Shown: piece after piece, positions 17,012 through 25,031 of the stretch
How the letters are laid out: every line of letters begins with the position of its first letter
Position numbering within the stretch: the first letter of the stretch is position 1
DNA from: JAZNQL01 sp045531205
GTDB taxonomy: Bacteria > Bacillota > Clostridia > UMGS1883 > UMGS1540
Length of the DNA: 64,000 nucleotides
Direction: 5' to 3'
Assembly (NCBI GenBank): GCA_045531205.1
Contig: JAZSDN010000002.1
Span: 10,943-74,942 of the forward strand
Notes under the pieces: generated by a model
Seen by the model: the letters and a program-made list of their open reading frames with translations, nothing else
What the model was told of the DNA's origin: nothing
Database searches by the model: none
Translations under genes and position numbers: made by a program

Positions 17012-17150
17012 TCTTCCCAGCCTTTCTTTTTTTGGGTTTGTAATTTACTATTTTTCTATCAAAAATGATTTTGCCGTCAGGAGTACGGGTAAGCCCACAC
17101 CTTATACAAACAAAAACATCATTAATTTTTTGCCATATATGAGGACACAT
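16992..17150 (-). CDS. Small zinc-ribbon protein
   Basis: The start is placed at 17150, where ATG overlaps the TAA of the upstream gene (TAATG), giving 52 residues. CPHIW and CIRCG supply a probable two-pair zinc knuckle (C-P-H and C..C), followed by a basic Lys/Arg tail (KPKKRKAGKNVKNRA). It overlaps the portal start by 20 bases. Function unknown; a nucleic acid binding role is a guess. Confidence 0.55.
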   Translation of the reverse strand: MCPHIWQKINDVFVCIRCGLTRTPDGKIIFDRKIVNYKPKKRKAGKNVKNRA

Positions 17151-17506
17151 TAAATGCACCCCACTTGTTCGTAAGCTTTGTGTATTTTGGGAATTTGAAT
17201 AGCAAGCCAATCTACCATTTCTTCATTTCTTGCCCAACCACCGTCATAAGCAAATGTACTTTCCTGCAAGCCGCTCTCATTAAAAAATGCGTGTACTATT
17301 TCGTGTCGTAAAATTAAATCTTCACAAGCCTTAATAGATTCTGCTTCTTCGTGTTCCCAACCTTTATGAGTGCTCATATCACAATAGACAATCTGTTTTG
17401 TGTAACCGTCACAATATCCCGATATAGAGCGTCTTTCAAAGGCTTCTTCTTCGTCATATTTGCGTTTGATAATTTCATAGTCTGTGCCTAAAATATTTAC
17501 TTTCAT
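17150..17506 (-). CDS. HExxH zinc metallopeptidase-like protein
   Basis: The 118-residue protein has LRHEIVHAFFNESGL, a clear HExxH motif, and NEEMVDWLAIQIPKI about 25 residues on, which offers a third Glu ligand. Similar short zincin-like proteins are frequent between terminase and portal genes of Clostridial phages. A host or virion substrate is not known. It abuts the terminase stop (one-base overlap). Confidence 0.7.
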   Translation of the reverse strand: MKVNILGTDYEIIKRKYDEEEAFERRSISGYCDGYTKQIVYCDMSTHKGWEHEEAESIKACEDLILRHEIVHAFFNESGLQESTFAYDGGWARNEEMVDWLAIQIPKIHKAYEQVGCI

Positions 17507-18735
17507 TACAACCTCTTTCCTGCCTTAACCTCACCTGACAACATAGGAACATTAAAAGCGTATCTTAATGCGTCTATGCCGTGGTCGTCTTTACCTACGG
17601 GTTTCGGCAATGCGTTACCAAATTTATCTTCTTCCCAACAATAACTGCTCATTTCTCGGATAATGTTCACGCAATCTTTATGTATTACGATTTCGTAACC
17701 AAGAAGCCAATATAAACCAAAGTTAATTTCGGTCTTTTTGCACCCTCTCGCCCAAATACCATTCAACGCTAATTCGTCTATGCGTTCAGGGCTTGCACTA
17801 TCGCACATAATATATTGCTGTTTGCATTTATCTTTGAGAATCGGAACGAGCTGTTGTGTCAGGGATTTTAAAGTGTAATATTCATCAAATATGTAAATGA
17901 TTTTCTTTGTTTTATCTAAATGTGCTCTTATTAAAGCGGTATAATCGGCAGAATAACCGAAGTCTAATCCGTTATACACATTATCAAAATATGGAATTTT
18001 ATCGGTTAAATCTTCAACGTGGTAATTATCAAAAATAAGACCTTCCGCAATACCCCAATCGCCCAATCCTGCGACACGGTAACGGCTCGGTCTATTCTTT
18101 TTCATTTCCTCAAACATTAACCTGTCGGCTTCGTCAAGCCATTCATTACAAGTGTAGTTTGTTGTCAAAGCAAGAATATTCGGGTCAACAACATCAAAAA
18201 AACGCCGTTTTGAGAAATGCTTTTCACTCCACGGGTTCATTGTCATTGTTATTTGTTTAAAAAGCGGGGGATTTACAACACCTCGTATACTTTCATCAAT
18301 GAAGTTGAAATCTTCCTCTTTGCTAATCTCATAAAATTCTTCTATCCAGCACCAACAAAGAACACCAACATCAACTGATATTGAGGTGATTTTTAAGGGG
18401 TCGTCTAAACCACGGAAATATATCTTTTGTCCCGTTGGTATATAGGTCATTTCAAGTGGACTGTTTGTGCAATTCCATTTATCGTCTACACCTAACCGAT
18501 GTATAGCCCATTTCAAATCTGTAAATACCGAAGTTCGCAGAGTGTTAAAAGTCTTTCTGACTACAAGTGCGTTTGCTTCGGGATATTTCATAATATTGTA
18601 GATAAACCATAATGCCGTTGTTTTACTCTTTTTACTTGCACGGCTTCCTTTACAAATGCGATATCTGCCTTTATAGTTCCAAAATGTTGTATATCCTTTA
18701 CCGACAATGCTTTTAAGTGATACTCGCTTATTCAT
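17506..18735 (-). CDS. terL: Terminase large subunit (PBSX family)
   Basis: The 409-residue protein has an ATPase domain with a degenerate Walker A (ICKGSRASKKSKTTALW; the usual GSRGSGKS Gly is Lys), Walker B-like VGVLCWCWIEEF and coupling motif TMTMNPWS. The nuclease domain follows, with GLDFGYSADYTAL, MCDSASPERIDEL and DDHGIDALRYA giving the acidic metal-binding residues. It pumps and cuts DNA during packaging. It overlaps the small subunit by eight bases. Confidence 0.93.
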   Translation of the reverse strand: MNKRVSLKSIVGKGYTTFWNYKGRYRICKGSRASKKSKTTALWFIYNIMKYPEANALVVRKTFNTLRTSVFTDLKWAIHRLGVDDKWNCTNSPLEMTYIPTGQKIYFRGLDDPLKITSISVDVGVLCWCWIEEFYEISKEEDFNFIDESIRGVVNPPLFKQITMTMNPWSEKHFSKRRFFDVVDPNILALTTNYTCNEWLDEADRLMFEEMKKNRPSRYRVAGLGDWGIAEGLIFDNYHVEDLTDKIPYFDNVYNGLDFGYSADYTALIRAHLDKTKKIIYIFDEYYTLKSLTQQLVPILKDKCKQQYIMCDSASPERIDELALNGIWARGCKKTEINFGLYWLLGYEIVIHKDCVNIIREMSSYCWEEDKFGNALPKPVGKDDHGIDALRYAFNVPMLSGEVKAGKRL

Positions 18736-19261
18736 CAGGCTCTAAATCCTCTACAAAATAAATAGTCTGCTGTTCATCAACTTTCACCTTTTCAGTCCAA
18801 ATGCCGTAATTCTTACCTAACATTTCGGCAGCTTTATTTGCGTCTGATACTCTTGTCGGTATTTCAACAACTTTTGCTTCTTCCTTTTCAACTGTAACCT
18901 TTTCACGCTTGCCTGTTTCCTTGTTTGTTGTCCAACCCGTTTTCTTTTCTTTAATCGTAACAACAACACTTTCACTTTCTTGTCGCCGCATTACTCTTGT
19001 ATAGTATTCAAGGACTTCTTCAATCGTTGCTATTGTGGATTTATTCAGTCCTTTGAGCAATTCTTCTCGATACTCCAAGACCTTAACATTTCTTAACAAA
19101 CGGGAAGCTTGCACTTCTGCGGTTTTTTCGCTATATCCTGCCGCAATAGCAGCTTGTTTGGCGTTATGATTATGTTTAAATAACTCCTGAACAAATCTCT
19201 TTTGCTGTTCAGTTAATTTCTTATCATTTGATTTTTTGTTATTTGGTTTCTTTTTCGCCAT
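18728..19261 (-). CDS. terS: Terminase small subunit
   Basis: The 177-residue protein has the HTH of the XtmA family: LTEQQKRFVQELFKHNHNAK followed by QAAIAAGYSEKTAEVQASRL, then a helical oligomerisation part with Lys/Glu-rich strands. It recognises the packaging site and regulates the large subunit. It is first in the late operon; GGGAGGGGG precedes the ATG and an intrinsic terminator lies just upstream. Confidence 0.88.
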   Translation of the reverse strand: MAKKKPNNKKSNDKKLTEQQKRFVQELFKHNHNAKQAAIAAGYSEKTAEVQASRLLRNVKVLEYREELLKGLNKSTIATIEEVLEYYTRVMRRQESESVVVTIKEKKTGWTTNKETGKREKVTVEKEEAKVVEIPTRVSDANKAAEMLGKNYGIWTEKVKVDEQQTIYFVEDLEPDE

Positions 19262-19288
19262 AACGCCCCCTCCCTCTTAAAAAAGTAA

Positions 19289-19314
19289 ACAAAGCGGCGC
19301 ATTAACGCCGCTCT
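19289..19314 (-). terminator. Hairpin terminator between early and late genes
   Basis: AGCGGCG and CGCCGCT form a GC-rich stem whose loop contains the TAA of the transporter gene, followed by CTTTGTTTAC and then a T-run. It should reduce read-through from the modification cassette into the terminase genes. Confidence 0.65.
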
Positions 19315-19943
19315 TTTGTGAAATAATAGAAAAATGGTGTGTCTAAAATAGCGATAATCACTTTAATTAAATACTGACCTACAAGCATATTAATTAATGC
19401 TATTTGATTATCAAAAATCCAACCAAAACCAAAACCAAAAGCAATAGTTATAAATACTGCGGTATCAACAAACTGTGAAAGCATTGTACTTGCGTTGTTT
19501 CTTATCCATTTGTTTTTACCGTTGTATCTATCTTTAAGCTTATGGAATATATGAACATCTAAATACTGACTAATCAAGTAAGCTGATAGACTACCGACTA
19601 CAAACACCCAATTCTGACCTAACAGCTTTATGTATGCTTCTTGCATAGCTGGGTCAATGTGCGGTGTGTATGTTGTAACCACAATAATAGCTGTTGCTAT
19701 CACTTGCCCGATAAATCCGTATTTAACAATTTTGTTTGCTTCTTGCTTTCCCCATAGCTCTCCGACAATATCTGTAATCAGGTAACAGACAGGGTAACAG
19801 ATAATCGCACCTGCTATTGTGATTGGGCTACCGAACAGCGTTAAACCTGTGTCTATCACTTTACCCGTTATAACATTTGCAATTACCAAAGAAACAATAA
19901 ATATAATTGTCAGTATATTTAGATTCTCTTGTGTTTTTTTCAT
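19302..19943 (-). CDS. yhhQ: Queuosine precursor transporter (YhhQ family)
   Basis: The 213-residue protein has about six membrane helices and the COG1738 pattern: TIIFIVSLVIANVITGKV, GAIICYPVCYLITDIVGELW and FVDTAVFITIAFGFGFG. Family members import preQ0/preQ1 bases. It is the last gene of the 7-deazaguanine cassette; ATG overlaps the stop of the QueF-like gene. In a phage it would feed base precursors to QueF/DpdA-type enzymes in the infected cell. Confidence 0.88.
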   Translation of the reverse strand: MKKTQENLNILTIIFIVSLVIANVITGKVIDTGLTLFGSPITIAGAIICYPVCYLITDIVGELWGKQEANKIVKYGFIGQVIATAIIVVTTYTPHIDPAMQEAYIKLLGQNWVFVVGSLSAYLISQYLDVHIFHKLKDRYNGKNKWIRNNASTMLSQFVDTAVFITIAFGFGFGWIFDNQIALINMLVGQYLIKVIIAILDTPFFYYFTKERR

Positions 19944-20251
19944 TCAACATCACCCTTTGTTACTATGACGTGTAAATGAGTGTTGCTGAACGCTTCGATT
20001 GTTACGCTTGCCTTTTTTGGCATATATCGTTGCAATTCGTTATATATTTCCTCTGCCGCTTCTTCAATGGTTAAACTCAAACCGCTCATTTTGTTTAAGA
20101 ATTGGTCTAAATCTATATAGTCCATATAAAAAGCATTCGGCAAAAACTTAATCTTTACATCTGCCGTATAGTAATCTTTACCGATAGGGCAATAAAGAGA
20201 AATTCGTTTGTCAGCTTCAATAACCGAAATAGATTGGGTATTCTTTATCAT
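19940..20251 (-). CDS. QueF-like T-fold protein (preQ0 reductase or related)
   Basis: The start is set at MIKNTQSISVIEADKRISL (20251) with GAGG close by; it overlaps queC by 35 bases and the product has 103 residues. SLYCPIGKDYYTADVKIKFL gives a Cys-Pro motif like the catalytic Cys of QueF, and YMDYIDLDQFLNKMSG sits where QueF has its substrate-binding Glu motif, followed by a C-terminal strand (ASVTIEAFSNTHLHVIVT). It is short, like one T-fold unit. It may reduce preQ0 to preQ1 or act like archaeal QueF-L. The call rests partly on its neighbours. Confidence 0.6.
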   Translation of the reverse strand: MIKNTQSISVIEADKRISLYCPIGKDYYTADVKIKFLPNAFYMDYIDLDQFLNKMSGLSLTIEEAAEEIYNELQRYMPKKASVTIEAFSNTHLHVIVTKGDVE

Positions 20252-20804
20252 ATCCTCGTTGCACCTCGCTAATCGCTTTTTCTTTTCTTTTACACGGGTT
20301 ACACTCACCGCAGGGTTTACCGTCTTTCGGTGTGTAACAACTCCAAGTTTTTGTTTCAAGGTCTTTTATGCTGCCGCCTTTTGCAATGTAGGTCTGCAAC
20401 AATTCCCTTTTTGTGTAATCTCTAAAAGGTACAACTATTTTTACTTTTCGTTTGCTATCTTCTTTTGTTAATACAAAATTAAAAAGCCTTGTTGCTTTTC
20501 TTGCGAATCGTCTTGACTTGTCATAATGCAAATCATCTCTTACTCCACCTATTGCAACAACATCACCATAATTAATAGCAATATTAGCAAATAAAAGGTT
20601 TCGCAAAGGTATTGTATTTTTGCCGTCACTTTCAATATACTCGCTCAAATCAACACGCTTAATTATCACATCTTTCGGCAATCGCTTTATTTCCTCTTTG
20701 TTCTGCTCTGTGCCGTAATCAATATATAACTTTACATCGGGCTTCCAAAGATAATTAATAATATAACTATCCATACCGCCGCTATATAACAATACTTTTT
20801 TCAA
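20217..20804 (-). CDS. queC: 7-cyano-7-deazaguanine synthase QueC
   Basis: The 195-residue protein (TTG start inside the TGA stop of the upstream gene) has the PP-loop VLLYSGGMDSYI near its N-terminus and, near its C-terminus, WSCYTPKDGKPCGECNPCKR with the four zinc-binding cysteines of QueC. QueC converts 7-carboxy-7-deazaguanine to preQ0 with ATP and ammonia. No queD, queE or folE is seen in the window, so the precursor would come from the host or genes outside. Confidence 0.88.
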   Translation of the reverse strand: MKKVLLYSGGMDSYIINYLWKPDVKLYIDYGTEQNKEEIKRLPKDVIIKRVDLSEYIESDGKNTIPLRNLLFANIAINYGDVVAIGGVRDDLHYDKSRRFARKATRLFNFVLTKEDSKRKVKIVVPFRDYTKRELLQTYIAKGGSIKDLETKTWSCYTPKDGKPCGECNPCKRKEKAISEVQRGYDKEYPIYFGY

Positions 20805-21538
20805 TATAAAACCGCTCCCTTGTAATTGTCTAAAAACTTTTGATACTTACACCATTCTCTAAAATTGTTTAGTGTTACTATCTTGTAATCTCTTGTAAGT
20901 CCTTTGCCTTTTGGCGGTTTCATATATTTAATATCACCGTTAGCATAACGATATAACGAACCAAAACGGTAGCCGTCCCAAGTGGTGCTATCCACACTGT
21001 AAAAGTCATATTTTTTTATCATTTTGGAGGTAAACCCCAACCCGTGTACTTTACAGTTGTTTTGTCTCGCTATTTTTAGTAATTGTCTTAATACTTCGTG
21101 ATACTCTTTTTCTTTGTATTTTGTACTGCTCCCCAAAGCTATGTAATCGTATGTTTTGCACAACTCTACATAGTTTTCAATTCCCCTTGTTCTATGCCAT
21201 ACAGGAATACATCGTTTTCCCGTTTTTTGTTCAAGTTTTTTTCTTAAAGTTAGTACATTTTCATACCCGATTATGTTATCAATGTCTAACTCAAAGAAAT
21301 ACTTCACATCATATTCATTGATAAAATTAATATATCCGTCTATATATTTATTCCAATCAGCATTGCCACTCTTTTTTCGAAATGTGTATGCTCCGCTATC
21401 TAACAAAAACATATCCCACTTGTGAATGTTTTCGGCAAGCCCCTTTTTTATATAGGCGTAACTCGACAATACATATTTTGTTTCTTCAAGCGGCAACCAT
21501 GAATATGAGCTTTCAAGTCCTGCAAGAAAGAGTTTCAT
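20801..21538 (-). CDS. dpdA: DpdA-like DNA transglycosylase (TGT paralogue)
   Basis: The 245-residue protein follows the TGT-like barrel pattern of phage DpdA proteins: FLLDSGAYTFRKKSGNADW, YFFELDIDNIIG (acidic catalytic region), ALGSSTKYKEKEY, KVHGLGFTSK and YSVDSTTWDGYRFGSLY. DpdA enzymes exchange guanine in DNA for a 7-deazaguanine base, protecting phage DNA from restriction. It is coupled to queC downstream and ParB-like upstream by start-stop overlaps. Which base is inserted cannot be read from the protein alone. Confidence 0.8.
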   Translation of the reverse strand: MKLFLAGLESSYSWLPLEETKYVLSSYAYIKKGLAENIHKWDMFLLDSGAYTFRKKSGNADWNKYIDGYINFINEYDVKYFFELDIDNIIGYENVLTLRKKLEQKTGKRCIPVWHRTRGIENYVELCKTYDYIALGSSTKYKEKEYHEVLRQLLKIARQNNCKVHGLGFTSKMIKKYDFYSVDSTTWDGYRFGSLYRYANGDIKYMKPPKGKGLTRDYKIVTLNNFREWCKYQKFLDNYKGAVLY

Positions 21539-22035
21539 TGTTCAAATTCCTCGCCGCAGTGAGGACATTTAATTTTTTTTGGCTCTTTCTTCTTTTCTTC
21601 TTTATCAACAAAAAAATCCTGCAAATCATTATCTGATACAGGATTTAACAAATTATCAAGCTCCCATTCTTCAAACCCCGTTAGTTCAAGGTCAAAATCA
21701 AGGTCTTGTAATTCTTCTAATTCGATTGATAGTAATTCGTTGTTCCAAGTAGCATATTCCGATGTTCTGTTATCCGCTAATCGGTATGCCCGAATTTGTG
21801 CAGGCGTTAAGTCATTCGCTTTAATTACGGGTACAGTATCAAGGTTAAGCTTCTTTGCTGCTTTGTATCTTGTATGCCCTGCAATAATTACATTGTCTTT
21901 GTCAACAATGATTGGTGACTTAAAGCCGTACTCTTTAATGCTTGTGGCTACACGGTCAACCGCTTCGCCGTCATTGTTCCGTGGATTATTCTCATAAGGA
22001 ATAACCTCGTCAATATTTAAATACTCAATTTGCAT
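21535..22035 (-). CDS. ParB-like nuclease-domain protein
   Basis: The start is placed at the ATG of MQIEYLNIDEVIPYENNPRN (22035; GGAGCG upstream). The ParB/sulfiredoxin-type domain is clear: IPYENNPRNND, then GFKSPIIVDKDNVIIAGHTR and YKAAKKLNLDTVPVI. The C-terminus is acidic with a single KCPHCGEEFEQ. In phages this domain often accompanies DNA modification enzymes and can act as a DNA-binding or nicking partner. Here it is the first gene of the 7-deazaguanine cassette and overlaps dpdA by four bases. Confidence 0.8.
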   Translation of the reverse strand: MQIEYLNIDEVIPYENNPRNNDGEAVDRVATSIKEYGFKSPIIVDKDNVIIAGHTRYKAAKKLNLDTVPVIKANDLTPAQIRAYRLADNRTSEYATWNNELLSIELEELQDLDFDLELTGFEEWELDNLLNPVSDNDLQDFFVDKEEKKKEPKKIKCPHCGEEFEQ

Positions 22036-22041
22036 TGGCAA

Positions 22042-22328
22042 CGCTCCTTTAATAGTTTTGCGTTGTCACTACAAACTTTACCCCTTTTTAATTGAACATC
22101 ACGCCACCCCACCGCTTCGGCTTTAATGTAATGTTCCAAGCCCAAAAATCCAAAGGATAAAACACACCGTTTTATATATACAAAAACGCCCCCACAATTA
22201 TGTGAGAGCGTCTTTGTTCGAAAGGACAATAAAAATGAAAAAACCAAAGTTTTAATCACATTTATTCATAATACTATTTTACAATAATATTAGCTTTTTT
22301 TCAATGTTCATATTTACCAAAAATTCAG
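22042..22328 (-). other. Intergenic region upstream of the modification cassette
   Basis: 287 bases with an intrinsic terminator (22181-22211) in the middle. Downstream of it on the minus strand lies about 140 bases with no credible coding frame, possibly a leader of the cassette. Upstream lies an AT-rich stretch with a weak TTGAAA box. No preQ1-type riboswitch motif was recognised. Confidence 0.5.
22181..22211 (-). terminator. Rho-independent terminator
   Basis: ACGCTCTCACA and TGTGGGGGCGT pair over 11 positions (three G-U) around TAAT, followed by TTTTTGT on the minus strand. It ends the replication-gene transcript after the ArpU-like gene. Confidence 0.85.
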
Positions 22329-22751
22329 TTAAATATATGTGCATTTTTTACAAACCAAGCGGTATGTACTATAAACCTTGTTTTCGTTCCATTCTCCGCT
22401 TGAATTTTCATTTAAGAGCGGTATACAGTCTTTCCATTTATACCCTTTGTAGAAACGAAGTTTGAATAATTCTTTTTCTTCTTTGGAAGCATTACATCTG
22501 TTGAGCATTTTAACGATTTCAGCCCACTTTACACGGTGAGCAGCCGCTTTAATTTCCCTTTCTCTGCGGAGATTATCAAGTTTAGTCAAAAGATTATCAA
22601 CGGCACTGTTCGTACCGCCGCTCCCTTTTGGCATATCCGAGATTAATTGATTTTTAGGGTAATACAACACTGTTTGTATTTCCTCTATCGTTTCATCAAG
22701 CTCCAATACACTCACTTTTAATTGATAACATTCGTCAAAAAGCTCTCTCAT
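22329..22751 (-). CDS. ArpU/sigma-like late gene regulator
   Basis: The 140-residue protein has a long helical N-terminus and a C-terminal region 4-like HTH: MLNRCNASKEEKELFKLRFY then KGYKWKDCIPLLNENSSGEW and NKVYSTYRLVCKK. This fits the ArpU/RinA-like proteins that end the early operons of Firmicutes phages and switch on late transcription. Its position just before the late genes supports that. No promoter target was identified. Confidence 0.65.
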   Translation of the reverse strand: MRELFDECYQLKVSVLELDETIEEIQTVLYYPKNQLISDMPKGSGGTNSAVDNLLTKLDNLRREREIKAAAHRVKWAEIVKMLNRCNASKEEKELFKLRFYKGYKWKDCIPLLNENSSGEWNENKVYSTYRLVCKKCTYI

Positions 22752-22772
22752 AAAGTATTCCTCCTGCTGTGG

Positions 22773-22883
22773 TTACTTTTTTCTATTTTGATATATGCTA
22801 TATGCCACACACCAAACTATTACTATTGCTATTTCTGCAAGAATAGTTCCTACCACACCTACTAAAATAGGATTAATATACAT
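22773..22883 (-). CDS. Small single-span membrane protein
   Basis: A 36-residue frame with ATG at 22883 and AGAGGTG upstream: one hydrophobic helix (ILVGVVGTILAEIAIVIVWC) and a basic tail NRKK. Unknown function. Confidence 0.55.
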   Translation of the reverse strand: MYINPILVGVVGTILAEIAIVIVWCVAYSIYQNRKK

Positions 22884-22889
22884 TTCATT

Positions 22890-23117
22890 TCACCTCTTGC
22901 AATTCACACAATACCTATATGCTTCAATCTGACCTTCAAGAAATTTAACTCTTTCTTTAAGTTCTGTTGCAGTCATTTCAAGTGTTGATATGTCTTTATC
23001 TCGTTTTTCCAATTGACAGTGCAACTCTCTATTTTCGCATTTTAACATTTCGCATTCGGGAATTAACGCCTTATACTGCGCTTCCCAATCGGGTTTTGCG
23101 GGTGCTGTATCATTCAT
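22890..23117 (-). CDS. Coiled-coil protein with C-terminal CxxC
   Basis: 75 residues, mostly one predicted coiled coil (CENRELHCQLEKRDKDISTL) ending YCVNCKR. Similar short proteins are common in Firmicutes phage early operons. It overlaps its upstream neighbour by four bases. Function unknown. Confidence 0.6.
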   Translation of the reverse strand: MNDTAPAKPDWEAQYKALIPECEMLKCENRELHCQLEKRDKDISTLEMTATELKERVKFLEGQIEAYRYCVNCKR

Positions 23118-23341
23118 CGTATATCGCTCCTTATGTTAATTTGAAAATTAATATGACCCATAGTGTCTTGTGCCGTACAAATTTCGATTTGGTTAATCAA
23201 TTTTCCGACAATTTCTGCTTTGCTTTTTTCAAGCTCACAACGAAATTCATCAACAAGCTTTTCAATCTGTTTATCAGCAAATTTATTCAAATCCTGCTGT
23301 ACGCCCTCTTTGATTTTTGAAAAAATATTTGTATCACTCAT
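23114..23341 (-). CDS. Hypothetical helical protein
   Basis: The start is placed at MSDTNIFSKIKEG (23341), eight bases after GGAG, rather than the in-frame GTG three codons upstream. The 75-residue product is helical and charged (KFADKQIEKLVDEFRCELEK). No recognisable family. Confidence 0.55.
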   Translation of the reverse strand: MSDTNIFSKIKEGVQQDLNKFADKQIEKLVDEFRCELEKSKAEIVGKLINQIEICTAQDTMGHINFQINIRSDIR

Positions 23342-23519
23342 TATTGTCACTCCTTTGCTCTCTTAATCTGTCTATGGTTTCTTTGTTGAACAAGTAAAAA
23401 TCAAAACAATTAAGAGGATTATCGTCACAATCTTTCTTTGCTTTTCCCATACATTCTCTGCAACAAGGCATTTTGTAAGGTTTGTTTGGCACTAAAGCTA
23501 TTAGTTCGCTTTTGGTCAT
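23334..23519 (-). CDS. Cysteine-rich small protein
   Basis: 61 residues from MTKSELIALVPNKPY. It has CCRECMGKAKKDC and a further Cys in NPLNCFDFYLF, so it probably binds zinc. It is coupled to the HAD-like gene upstream and overlaps the next gene by eight bases. Function unknown. Confidence 0.55.
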   Translation of the reverse strand: MTKSELIALVPNKPYKMPCCRECMGKAKKDCDDNPLNCFDFYLFNKETIDRLREQRSDNNE

Positions 23520-23525
23520 TAACAA

Positions 23526-23879
23526 TCACCCTCTTTGATACCACGGTTTAAAATTGTTGATTTTTTCAAGCAAGTTATCACTTTTGCCGTCAAAACAAAT
23601 CGCTCTATCGTCTATATAAACAACAGCAGGCGGTTTTTCTTTGCATACTCTATCAACCACAATTTGATTTTCTGCAAGATATGTTTTAACCGCTTGTAAT
23701 CCTTTGGGCGTTGCACAACGAGTTGACACAACAACCACTTCATAACCTGCGTTTCGTATCTGCTGAATAGAGTTTTTTATTCCCGTTACAGGCGGGTCAG
23801 GTATTATATCTTCACCTTTCCAACCGCTTGTATAACTGTGAATTACTCCGTCAAAGTCAAAAACTACTGTTTTTTTCAT
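23526..23879 (-). CDS. HAD-superfamily hydrolase
   Basis: The 117-residue protein has the HAD motifs: VVFDFDGVIH (nucleophile Asp plus acid), VVVVSTRCA (motif II) and VVYIDDRAI (motif IV). It lacks a cap domain and is short, like phage HAD phosphatases or polynucleotide-kinase-type 3'-phosphatase relatives. Substrate cannot be assigned. Confidence 0.8.
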   Translation of the reverse strand: MKKTVVFDFDGVIHSYTSGWKGEDIIPDPPVTGIKNSIQQIRNAGYEVVVVSTRCATPKGLQAVKTYLAENQIVVDRVCKEKPPAVVYIDDRAICFDGKSDNLLEKINNFKPWYQRG

Positions 23880-23929
23880 AAACCCTCACCTATCTTTTTT
23901 CAAAATGCTCTTTTAACACAGAATAAACA

Positions 23930-24418
23930 TTAATCCTCACCTGCCAACTCTTTTGAAATTTTTGCAATGTTATCAAACAATTTTACTAACATAGTCTGTG
24001 GATTCGGGCGGTCATATCTCTTGTCGCTTGTATATACATCTTTTAAACGCTTCGCAAACTCTTTGCTTGTTTCGGCTTTGACCGTCAAAAGTTGATGATT
24101 TAAAGCAAGCAAAGCTTCCCCTTCGTCATACAGTTTGCGTTCAAGTGTTTCAATCTCTGCCTTTTGGCGGTTGATAAGGTTGTCAATATCACCTTCGACC
24201 ACTTCAAAATCTTCTTGTAACCATTTTTTGACGAACGCAAGTTTATAAGAGCCGTACCCACAAATCATTGTTTTCTGTTCGATGTCATACCAATGAATGC
24301 TGTAATAGGGTTCATTAATATCACCACTAACCACTATATGCGGATAAATTGCCTTGATTTTTTCGCCTTCGGCAAGCGTCTTGCACTCATTGACCTTTGT
24401 AATATTGTTATCTGTCAT
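23930..24418 (-). CDS. Hypothetical protein with C-terminal coiled coil
   Basis: The start at MTDNNITKVNECKTL (24418) is favoured over the upstream extension, which overlaps the preceding small gene more deeply. 162 residues: a compact N-terminal beta-rich part (IVVSGDINEPYYSIHWYD) and a coiled coil (NRQKAEIETLERKLYDEGEA). No family recognised. Confidence 0.55.
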   Translation of the reverse strand: MTDNNITKVNECKTLAEGEKIKAIYPHIVVSGDINEPYYSIHWYDIEQKTMICGYGSYKLAFVKKWLQEDFEVVEGDIDNLINRQKAEIETLERKLYDEGEALLALNHQLLTVKAETSKEFAKRLKDVYTSDKRYDRPNPQTMLVKLFDNIAKISKELAGED

Positions 24419-24557
24419 TCTTCGGTCTACCTCTCTTTTGGTCTGCTTCTTTCCACACCTGAAATAGTGCATAAGCAAGTGGATTTATAACAAAATCAAG
24501 ATTTTTTGCTCGTTCATATTCGGCTTCAAGCCTTTTAATAGCCTGTTCAAGTGTCAT
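24408..24557 (-). CDS. Small hypothetical phage protein
   Basis: A 49-residue frame whose ATG overlaps the TGA of the upstream gene. MTLEQAIKRLEAEYERAKNL is followed by PLAYALFQVWKEAD and a basic tail. The ALFQVWKEAD segment recurs in small Firmicutes phage proteins of unknown function. It overlaps the next start by 11 bases. Confidence 0.6.
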   Translation of the reverse strand: MTLEQAIKRLEAEYERAKNLDFVINPLAYALFQVWKEADQKRGRPKNDR

Positions 24558-24823
24558 TTGGTATCACTCCAATCCAAAGCCTGCCAACAAACAGAACAAC
24601 AACCTTTGTCCTCATTTTCATCAATAGCCATACGACAATTCGGACACAACGGCAAATCATAATCACCGTCAATATATAACGGCTTTTTCGGTATCTGCTT
24701 TTCAATGGCTGCAATAGCAAACTCAAAAACTTCTTTTGTTTTTTCTACCTTTTCGTTAGAGCAAAAACGAACATCAATCTGCACTTCGTTATTTATAAAG
24801 TCTATTGCTTCTTGTGGTTTCAT
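24554..24823 (-). CDS. Zinc-ribbon phage protein
   Basis: 89 residues: a helical N-terminus (KPQEAIDFINNEVQ, EFAIAAIEKQIPKKP) and a zinc ribbon LPLCPNCRMA...CCSVCWQALDW. This KP..CP.C..C..CGQ-LDW type is very common in Clostridial phages. It overlaps both neighbours by four bases. Function unknown. Confidence 0.7.
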   Translation of the reverse strand: MKPQEAIDFINNEVQIDVRFCSNEKVEKTKEVFEFAIAAIEKQIPKKPLYIDGDYDLPLCPNCRMAIDENEDKGCCSVCWQALDWSDTK

Positions 24824-25029
24824 TTCTGCACCTCACTTTCAAGGTATCGTTTAATACATTCCTTGCAGCCTTTGTAATAACATTGTTCTATCGGTAGTCT
24901 GCAAGAATCGGGGGTAATTATAGCAAGAAGAAAATCGGTCATTCCATCAACGCCCATATTTATTATGCGGTCATGCTCGGTCACTATGGGAGTTTGTACT
25001 ATTTGCTTTTCCTTGCATTTTCTGCCCAT
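24820..25029 (-). CDS. Cys-rich small phage protein
   Basis: 69 residues with CRLPIEQCYYKGCKECIKRY near the C-terminus, a conserved-looking cysteine cluster of small phage proteins. It is coupled to the downstream zinc-ribbon gene. Function unknown. Confidence 0.6.
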   Translation of the reverse strand: MGRKCKEKQIVQTPIVTEHDRIINMGVDGMTDFLLAIITPDSCRLPIEQCYYKGCKECIKRYLESEVQK

Positions 25030-25031
25030 TC

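Noticed and set aside
22017..22259. An 80-codon minus-strand frame upstream of the ParB-like gene.
   Set aside because: It starts upstream of an intrinsic terminator, runs through its stem and ends inside the next gene; composition is not protein-like.
22042..22328. Possible preQ1 riboswitch ahead of the 7-deazaguanine cassette.
   Set aside because: No preQ1-I or -II consensus (C-rich loop with A-rich tail near a ribosome site) could be found by eye.
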